A stretch of 11,449 nucleotides of DNA, from NCBI GenBank assembly GCA_042091375.1, contig JBELHO010000075.1:1-11449 (forward strand). The letters are read 5' to 3'. Below the pieces are notes generated by a model that saw nothing but the letters and a program-made list of their open reading frames with translations, did no database searches and was not told the DNA's origin. Shown piece after piece: positions 6,214 to 11,449 of this stretch. Origin of the DNA: JBELHO01 sp042091375. GTDB lineage: Bacteria; Pseudomonadota; Gammaproteobacteria; Enterobacterales; Alteromonadaceae. Each line of letters begins with the position of its first letter. Position 1 is the stretch's first letter. The translations under genes were made by a program, and so were the position numbers.

Positions 6214-6999
6214 TTACTGCTGGCAATGGTCTGCCAACCAGTTGGTTATCGATTGCACAAATTGCTCAAAATGACTGATAAAAGGCGCGTGAGAAGCTTG
6301 TTTAAAAATCACCTTATCACTGCTCGCCACCAGCTGATCAATCTGGCCGATCACCGCCTTGGGCACTAGACTGTCCATAGCGCCATAAATGCGCAAAAAA
6401 GGCACATTGATCTCGCTGAGTATCTGACGTTGATCTGTGGTTTGCAAAAAAGCCAACGACTGGCTCAAGGTTAACTGTGATGGCAGTGGGTAAGCCATCA
6501 CTAAATCGTGGATTTTTTTGATATCTCGGCGTATGTGAGGACTGCCCATGGCCTGAATTTTTAAAAAATTATCGATGGTTTTTCGGCTGTCTTCAGCCAG
6601 TTGCCGATGGAATAACTGCAACACATTAGCCTTTATGCCCGGCCAGTCATTGCCCTCAACAAACAAGGGCGAGCTGGCAACGGTGATCAAAGCTTTGACT
6701 TTATGCCGATAAGCATGGGCTATGGCTGTTGCCACTAAGCCGCCCAGTGACCAACCAATAATTACCGCAGGTTGTGCTAGCTTAGCTTGAATGATCTCCG
6801 CCATGTGTTCAATGCTATAAGGCTGTAGTTGTGTATCTGCATTGCTGCCAAAACCGGGCAGATCAATAGTGATCACCTGATACCTAGCCGAAAAATGATC
6901 AACACACGGCTGCCAAACGCCAGAATTTACTCCCCATCCATGAATAAAAACTATCGGCATTCCACGCCCTTGACTCGCTATTTTCAAACTATTTGCCAT
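6214..6999 (-). CDS. bioH: Pimeloyl-[ACP] methyl ester esterase (biotin synthesis)
   Basis: BioH removes the methyl group from pimeloyl-ACP methyl ester, ending pimelate chain building and committing it to biotin synthesis in the cytoplasm. This alpha/beta hydrolase closely follows the E. coli enzyme through DLPGFG, VASSP, EFWPGIK-like (NDWPGIK), PFLRIYG and HAPFISH segments. From the chosen start the protein has 261 residues. The catalytic triad reads S84 in GWSLGG, D209 and H237, each two beyond E. coli S82, D207 and H235, and HGWG (20-23) forms part of the oxyanion site. The frame stays open upstream to an ATG at 7098, but the additional 33 residues have no counterpart in the family and would run almost to the divergent comF gene, so the ATG at 6999 is preferred although its ribosome site is weak. 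Divergence from a ComF/GntX gene matches E. coli. Confidence 0.93.
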   Translation of the reverse strand: MANSLKIASQGRGMPIVFIHGWGVNSGVWQPCVDHFSARYQVITIDLPGFGSNADTQLQPYSIEHMAEIIQAKLAQPAVIIGWSLGGLVATAIAHAYRHKVKALITVASSPLFVEGNDWPGIKANVLQLFHRQLAEDSRKTIDNFLKIQAMGSPHIRRDIKKIHDLVMAYPLPSQLTLSQSLAFLQTTDQRQILSEINVPFLRIYGAMDSLVPKAVIGQIDQLVASSDKVIFKQASHAPFISHFEQFVQSITNWLADHCQQ

Positions 7000-7103
7000 G
7001 CTTATTATTTGTGCTGCTGTTATCACTGGATTAGATGCCCGACAGTGTATCGAAAACCCCAACAAAAGGAAATGTGCACCGCAAGCAATGAGGACCACAA
7101 GGA

Positions 7104-7865
7104 ATGCAAGGTATGCAAGGAATTAGCAAGCTGCGCTTATACAATCGGCTATACAACAGACTTATTGCGCAATTTAAGACTTGGCGATTGGCCATTGGCC
7201 AATGTGATTTATGTCATAACTACAACACAGTGCAGCCGCTATTATGCCAATATTGCTTAGCTGATCTAGCCGTGTTTAGCTATCCAGTGGCGGGGAGTAA
7301 TTTATTGCATTGGCCAATAGTCAATCAGTTGTTTCCCCGGCGCTATTTCGACCAACTGTACTGTTTTTCACCTTATATTTGGCCGATGGATCTGTGGTTA
7401 AAACAACTTAAATATCACAACCGTTTTGAGCTGGCGATGATGTTAGCTCATTTAATAAAGTCGCTGTGGATTGAACGCATAGTGCCATTGCTCGGCGATA
7501 ATTACACCCTAACTGCGGTGCCCATTCACCCTAGCCAGTGGCAGCAACGCGGTTATAATCAAGCACATCTTATTGCCCGTCAGTTAAGTAAATGTGTAAG
7601 TGCTCACTATCAAAGTGATTTACTGATCAGAACACAGTTTACATCGAGTCAGGTAGGGCAAACGGGGCAACAGCGACGAAAAAACCTGCAGACTGCATTT
7701 GCCATAAACCCAACAGTGTCGGTGATGCCAAGGCATATTATTATCCTCGATGATGTGATCACTACCGGCAGTACCATCAATGTCATCAGTCAATTATTAA
7801 AGCAGCGGGGAGTTAACGCCATTACGGTGTTAACTCTGGCATTAACTTTACCGCGTGTTACTTAG
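7104..7865 (+). CDS. gntX: ComF/GntX-type phosphoribosyltransferase-like protein
   Basis: This 253-residue protein belongs to the ComF family, which includes competence protein ComF and E. coli GntX (YhgH). Members are linked to DNA uptake or use of DNA as nutrient, without a well-defined reaction. It has an N-terminal four-cysteine zinc ribbon (C34, C37, C48, C51), then a type I phosphoribosyltransferase fold ending with the PRPP motif IIILDDVITTGST (212-224). QWQQRGYNQAHLIA (145-158) is the family's typical central segment. The start is uncertain: ATG 7104 has GAGGA 9 bases upstream, ATG 7113 has AAGGA 9 bases upstream, and family members often start closer to the first Cys pair. The N-terminus contains two small in-frame duplications (MQG-MQG and LYNR-LYNR). 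It diverges from bioH across about 104 bases and overlaps the convergent M14 gene by 8 bases. No strong promoter was recognised. Confidence 0.9.
   Translation: MQGMQGISKLRLYNRLYNRLIAQFKTWRLAIGQCDLCHNYNTVQPLLCQYCLADLAVFSYPVAGSNLLHWPIVNQLFPRRYFDQLYCFSPYIWPMDLWLKQLKYHNRFELAMMLAHLIKSLWIERIVPLLGDNYTLTAVPIHPSQWQQRGYNQAHLIARQLSKCVSAHYQSDLLIRTQFTSSQVGQTGQQRRKNLQTAFAINPTVSVMPRHIIILDDVITTGSTINVISQLLKQRGVNAITVLTLALTLPRVT
7810..7836. repeat. Inverted repeat near the comF/M14 convergent junction
   Basis: GAGTTAAC at 7810-7817 is repeated in inverse at 7829-7836. GCC/GGT inside extends the stem to 11 pairs with one G-U, closing on a 5-base loop (ATTAC). It lies in the last codons of comF and 22 bases past the M14 stop on the minus strand. 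No U-run follows on either strand, so it is at most a weak or factor-assisted transcript end for the M14 gene. Confidence 0.4.
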
Positions 7866-10404
7866 TCGGCACATCAAATGCTTTGGCGAAAAATAGGCTG
7901 TTGGCTAAAATTTTAGCACTGCCGTGAAAATATCCGCGAAAGGTTAAATTATCAGTAGTAGCGATGACTCTGCCTTTACCCAAATTATGGCCAACAATGG
8001 CTGGTTGGTTGGCAATGGTATTGACTAAATTGTTATCGGTATAACCACTGAGTAATGGCTTTTCAGGATAATTTGCGATACTTAAAAAAGGCAGACTCCC
8101 TCGCTTCATGATCAAGTTACTGTTTCTGAACAAGGGTAAACGCGCATCGCTGTAACCAAAGGACAAAGGGTGAGATAAGTCCAAATCACTGGCAAAAATA
8201 GCACCGGCAATACGCTTTCTCGCTGACAGTTTTTCTTGATCTTGATAACGCAAGTTGTCGCTGTCAAACATCTGATCAATGTGCGCCTTACTGACGAAAT
8301 TCACTTTTAATAGGTCGTTGTCAGCTAGCCATTTAGCCGCGCGTTTTTGGCCTATGATCACCCCACCATTTTTGATCCAAGTGGTTATTTTCTTTGTCGT
8401 TTGATCAGCAAATGTTTGGTAATTGCCATCGACCATAATGATGTGGGTGTAATCGGCTAAATCAATTGCCGACAACCTTGGCCGCTCTACTACAGTGACC
8501 GGTACCGACAGGCTAGCATCGAGATAATACAATACTTCGGCTGCTTCGTATTGTGAACTACCCTTACCGCCAACTAAAAGCACTTTTACCTTGTCAATAA
8601 CCACCATAGAGCTGCTGCCAATATCCACTCCAGTGACGGTTAGACCGGTGGCAATACTATACAAATCAATGGCATTTTGCTTGGCAAGCTCTGTAAGTTG
8701 ACCTCGCCACTGCGGGTTTGTCTGCAAGGCTGCAGGGATCACAATAGTGCCTTTGGCAAAGTTGTTTTGTTGGCCGTCAATCACTGAAGCAAAGTTTTTT
8801 GTCGCGACTTTAGCTTTAATACCCGCGGTTAATAACTGGTTTAGCAATTTAGGAGCGAGATAGTCATACCACTCAAACGCATAGGCATAAGCCGCTGGTT
8901 TGGCTGCAAGCACTGTCGGCTTTTCCCCTTGCCAAGGTTGCTCGGCCAGCTCTAATCCCCAAGTGCGGCCGACCTGATAAAAATCGATGTCCATGGCCAA
9001 GGGCAAAGTCCAGCCAGACACGTCATAAAAGGTATTGTCTTGAAAATTGGTGCCGCGATTGAATAAGGCTTGGATCACTCGGTACTGTTTCTGCCCTAAA
9101 GGTATATAAAAACTGTGTTTTTTATCAAACACTTGGCCATCAAGTTGATAATCTTTGGCAAGCGGGTATACCGCAATTTGGTGCTGTTTCAGTTTGCTTA
9201 AAAACGCATTGAGGCGATAATTATCTTTTGACTCTGTGACTAAGTAGCCACTAAATTTTTGTTTTTTTGCAGCTTTTTGTGATTGCTGATAAAAGTCTTG
9301 ACGATATTGTACAAATTTATCGCGGTTTTGCCATGCCCCTTCAATGGTTGACAGTGAAGTCAACACCTGATTTTTTATACCGTATGTAAAGGTTAACAAG
9401 CCATTGTCTGTGTCTTGTTGAAAACCGCGGCTGCTGGCTTGTTCAAATAAAATACCTACAGCGCCATTGATATCGGGATAGGTTGAGCCTTTGCCGTAAT
9501 AAAAGTCATCGAAACTCTCTTCACTGTAATACAAGCGCTGTTCGGCGTCTAATGCTGCGGCATGATACTTAGCCAGTAAGCCAGTAAGCTTAGTATTACT
9601 GCTCGGTGTCAGTGGATGGGTACGCGATGGAATACCCGGTTGAAAAAAGTAACTGCTGTTGGCACCCATCTCGTGGAAATCACCTAACACATGGGGTTGA
9701 TATTGATGAAAGTAGGCCAGTCGGTTTTGGCTTTCAATTTGTGACAGCAATAACCAATCGCGATTTAAATCAAAACCAAAGTGATTAGTTCTGCCAGTCC
9801 GCCAGCCTTGATGATGCTCAATGTGGTTGGGATCGGCATTAGGAGTCACGCCGCGATGAGTGCTTGCCCAATTGACAAATCTATCCATACCATCGGGGTT
9901 CACACTGGGCTCAAGCACAATGATAGTATTTTCAAGCAGTTTAGCGACTTGTTCACTTTGACTAGCGGCTAAATGATAAGCCACCACTAAGGCGGCATTA
10001 CTACTGGAAATTTCATCACCGTGTACTCCGTATCCCAGCCAAATAACCAGGGGTTGATCGGCTTGTTGCCGATCTGCTGAAGCCAATAATTGAGGTAACT
10101 TAGCTAAGTTTTGTGGCGCAGAAATAGTCACTAATATTTGCTTGCGAAACTCTGTGGTTCTGCCGATATCGGTATTGACCACCCGTTTAGATTGGCTTGC
10201 TAACCGAGTAAAATACTCTAGTAGTTGGTCGTGACGAATATTGCGTTCACCAAGGCCAAAGCCAAAAATATCTTCAGGTTTGCTGATCTGCTCATTGTAG
10301 CTATGTGCTTGCGGTAAATACTCAGTGACAGCAGCGGCAAAACAACTGGCAAAATACACCGACAATAAATAACCAGCCAATGACCAGTAAACACGACAAA
10401 ACAT
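7858..10404 (-). CDS. Large exported M14-family zinc carboxypeptidase
   Basis: This 848-residue protein is a predicted secreted or periplasmic zinc carboxypeptidase. A signal peptide occupies the first 24 or so residues with a probable cut after FAAA; C21 (FASC) could instead be a lipid-anchor site, but it is a poor lipobox. The M14 catalytic domain spans about 45-350: zinc ligands H128 and E131 in GYGVHGDE, H244 in DFHEMG, substrate-binding NPDGMDR (169-175) and DLNRDW (212-217), and the likely catalytic base E321 in LFEQASSRG. The large C-terminal part has no catalytic metal motif; residues about 605-820 (VKVLLVGG start, IIMVDGNYQTF, GGVIIGQ) look like a glutamine-amidotransferase-type flavodoxin-like fold. 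AAGGA lies 8 bases before the ATG. A role in breaking down external peptides for nutrition is likely but inferred. It stands alone on its strand and converges on comF. Confidence 0.92.
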   Translation of the reverse strand: MFCRVYWSLAGYLLSVYFASCFAAAVTEYLPQAHSYNEQISKPEDIFGFGLGERNIRHDQLLEYFTRLASQSKRVVNTDIGRTTEFRKQILVTISAPQNLAKLPQLLASADRQQADQPLVIWLGYGVHGDEISSSNAALVVAYHLAASQSEQVAKLLENTIIVLEPSVNPDGMDRFVNWASTHRGVTPNADPNHIEHHQGWRTGRTNHFGFDLNRDWLLLSQIESQNRLAYFHQYQPHVLGDFHEMGANSSYFFQPGIPSRTHPLTPSSNTKLTGLLAKYHAAALDAEQRLYYSEESFDDFYYGKGSTYPDINGAVGILFEQASSRGFQQDTDNGLLTFTYGIKNQVLTSLSTIEGAWQNRDKFVQYRQDFYQQSQKAAKKQKFSGYLVTESKDNYRLNAFLSKLKQHQIAVYPLAKDYQLDGQVFDKKHSFYIPLGQKQYRVIQALFNRGTNFQDNTFYDVSGWTLPLAMDIDFYQVGRTWGLELAEQPWQGEKPTVLAAKPAAYAYAFEWYDYLAPKLLNQLLTAGIKAKVATKNFASVIDGQQNNFAKGTIVIPAALQTNPQWRGQLTELAKQNAIDLYSIATGLTVTGVDIGSSSMVVIDKVKVLLVGGKGSSQYEAAEVLYYLDASLSVPVTVVERPRLSAIDLADYTHIIMVDGNYQTFADQTTKKITTWIKNGGVIIGQKRAAKWLADNDLLKVNFVSKAHIDQMFDSDNLRYQDQEKLSARKRIAGAIFASDLDLSHPLSFGYSDARLPLFRNSNLIMKRGSLPFLSIANYPEKPLLSGYTDNNLVNTIANQPAIVGHNLGKGRVIATTDNLTFRGYFHGSAKILANSLFFAKAFDVPTK

Positions 10405-10603
10405 AACTCAGTTCCTTAAGAATACCATCTGGGTATCGATTGAATGTCAAAATAGCAAAATCTGCTGATTGCATCCAGTTTTGCAGCAAAATTTACCTGT
10501 TTGTATTGATATTATTGTCCAGCGTTATAGTCATATGGCGATAACAACAGCTGGTGGCAAGTAAACAAAATATCGCGTCTATGGGGTTTGTAGCGTAAAA
10601 TAG

Positions 10604-10612
10604 TGGTATACT
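10604..10612 (+). promoter_or_regulatory. Extended -10 promoter of nfuA
   Basis: TGG followed directly by TATACT (10607-10612, 5 of 6 matches) forms an extended -10 element. No good -35 is seen at the proper distance, which extended -10 promoters can tolerate. The start would be near 10619, giving a leader of about 43 bases before the ATG at 10662. No Fe-S-sensing regulator site was recognised. Confidence 0.45.
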
Positions 10613-10661
10613 TGTAAAAATATCGGTATATCCTTTTCTTATGGTACAGAGCGAAACAGTC

Positions 10662-11240
10662 ATGATCACTATTTCAGAAACAGCACAAGAGCATTTTGGC
10701 AAATTATTGGCACAACAAGCCGAAGGCACTAGTATTAGAGTGTTTGTCGTTAACCCAGGAACTGCCTCAGCCGAATGTGGCGTTTCATACTGCCCTGCCG
10801 ATGCCATAGAGCCTGATGATATTGAAATTCCCTTTGCTCAATTTTCAGCTTATGTTGATGCTGACAGTAAGCCATATCTTGAAGAAGCAGAGATCGATTT
10901 TACCACAGATCAAATGGGCTCCCAATTAACCTTAAAAGCACCTAATGCCAAATTGCGCAAGGTAGCAGAAGATGCGCCTTTATTTGAGCGTGTTGATTAC
11001 TTCCTCAAAGCCGAAGTGAATCCGCAGTTGGCTGGCCATGGCGGTGAGTGCACCTTAATGGAAATTACCGATGACGGCTATGCGGTGCTACAATTTGGCG
11101 GCGGTTGTAATGGCTGTAGCCAAATTGATGTCACCGTCAAAGACGGTATTGAAAAACAGTTACTCGATCTGATGGGTGATGAGATCAAAGGGGTCAAAGA
11201 TATGACTGAGCATCAACGTGGTGAGCACTCGTATTACTAG
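10662..11240 (+). CDS. nfuA: Fe-S biogenesis protein NfuA
   Basis: NfuA carries 4Fe-4S clusters to client proteins such as lipoyl synthase, and protects Fe-S proteins under iron limitation or oxidative stress. The 192-residue form has an N-terminal degenerate A-type domain (C39 and C44 in AECGVSYCP, as in E. coli) and a C-terminal Nfu domain with the cluster-binding pair C149 and C152 in GGGCNGCS. It ends in the characteristic EHQRGEHSYY. The ATG at 10662 was chosen because the protein then begins MITIS, aligning with E. coli MIRIS, and the length matches; an in-frame ATG at 10641 would add 7 residues and has no ribosome site. In E. coli nfuA follows bioH and gntX; here the M14 peptidase gene lies between. 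Confidence 0.97.
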   Translation: MITISETAQEHFGKLLAQQAEGTSIRVFVVNPGTASAECGVSYCPADAIEPDDIEIPFAQFSAYVDADSKPYLEEAEIDFTTDQMGSQLTLKAPNAKLRKVAEDAPLFERVDYFLKAEVNPQLAGHGGECTLMEITDDGYAVLQFGGGCNGCSQIDVTVKDGIEKQLLDLMGDEIKGVKDMTEHQRGEHSYY

Positions 11241-11252
11241 GCGCTACCCTAA

Positions 11253-11449
11253 TTGACTTTACTTGCCAAGCTTGCCAATAACCCGCAACGCAGCCTGAAG
11301 ATATTTTTGTCGGGGCTAGGGTTATTTGCCAGCGGTGCTGCTGCTATTTTTATCGGCTACTATCACCATCATTATTGGCAAATACTCGGTTTGCTATTAC
11401 TTGCTGTAGGTATACTTTTTGCCGCCTGGGGATACGTCGGCATATTTGC
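11253..11449 (+). CDS. Small membrane protein, 5' part only
   Basis: A reading frame opens 12 bases after the nfuA stop and runs off the window edge, giving about 65 residues. The codon before it is an in-frame stop, and no ATG or GTG occurs in the visible frame, so the start is most likely TTG at 11253, with TTG 11307 as alternative. A weak AGGCG lies about 9 bases upstream. The first 16 residues are polar and basic (LAKLANNPQRSLK), followed by two hydrophobic segments (about 17-35 and 41-64) separated by GYYHHHYWQ. This looks like a two- or multi-helix inner membrane protein with its N-terminus in the cytoplasm. Close spacing suggests cotranscription with nfuA. I do not recognise the family. 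Confidence 0.6.
   Translation, partial: MTLLAKLANNPQRSLKIFLSGLGLFASGAAAIFIGYYHHHYWQILGLLLLAVGILFAAWGYVGIF

Noticed and set aside
7000..7098. N-terminal extension of bioH with a hydrophobic stretch (ATG at 7098)
   Set aside because: The extra 33 residues have no match in known BioH, which starts just before the HGWG region; BioH is cytoplasmic, and the extension would leave only 5 bases to comF.
7072..7260. ORF on the plus strand from ATG 7072 with AAGGA just upstream and several Cys residues
   Set aside because: The spacing to the AAGGA is only one base, and it overlaps comF in another frame, where comF has clear family motifs.
10422..10436. ATACC/GGTAT inverted repeat before the M14 ribosome site
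   Set aside because: 5-bp arms only; no supporting promoter geometry.
10479..10491. Palindrome TTTTGCAGCAAAA upstream of the M14 gene
   Set aside because: Arms of only 6 bp in AT-rich DNA, no promoter placed around it; chance is likely.
10641..10661. Upstream in-frame ATG of nfuA
   Set aside because: No ribosome site precedes it, and the seven added residues are absent from the E. coli protein, which aligns from the ATG at 10662.

Overview
The window looks like a chromosomal segment of a marine-type gammaproteobacterium, probably from the Alteromonadales (Colwellia/Thalassotalea-like). This is inferred from AT-leaning DNA, the close likeness of RNase PH, OPRTase, BioH and NfuA to gammaproteobacterial forms, and the bioH - comF/gntX - nfuA neighbourhood known from Escherichia coli. 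No tRNA, rRNA, CRISPR array, transposase or phage gene is visible. One 100-N assembly gap lies at 4894-4993.

Layout. (1) 121-3052, minus strand: a three-gene operon joined by two 4-base ATGA overlaps. It encodes, in transcription order, an exported thioredoxin-like protein, a Tat-signal small subunit of the gluconate 2-dehydrogenase subunit 3 type, and a GMC-family flavin dehydrogenase. (2) 3215-4593, plus strand: rph and pyrE, 20 bases apart and divergent from the redox operon, with back-to-back promoters whose -35 boxes overlap. A perfect 12-bp inverted repeat follows pyrE. (3) 4696-6096, minus strand: a predicted HExxH metalloprotease of the SprA-related family, and just upstream of it a 106-residue protein that looks like the two ends of a flagellar rod/hook protein joined together. 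The gap falls inside a 15-bp tandem repeat in the protease gene. (4) 6214-7865: bioH (minus) diverging from a ComF/GntX-type gene (plus). (5) 7858-10404, minus strand: a large exported M14 zinc carboxypeptidase that converges on comF with an 8-base overlap. (6) 10662 to the end, plus strand: nfuA, then the start of a small membrane protein cut by the window edge.

How the parts work together. Several core housekeeping functions sit here: RNA 3'-end processing (rph), pyrimidine synthesis (pyrE), biotin precursor release (bioH) and Fe-S cluster delivery (nfuA). Two lineage-specific modules lie among them: the periplasmic GMC dehydrogenase set, which may oxidise a sugar or polyol, and the rod-like protein/metalloprotease pair, whose job is unknown. 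The M14 peptidase separates the comF/gntX and nfuA genes that are adjacent in E. coli. Positions 1-120 hold no gene that can be supported.
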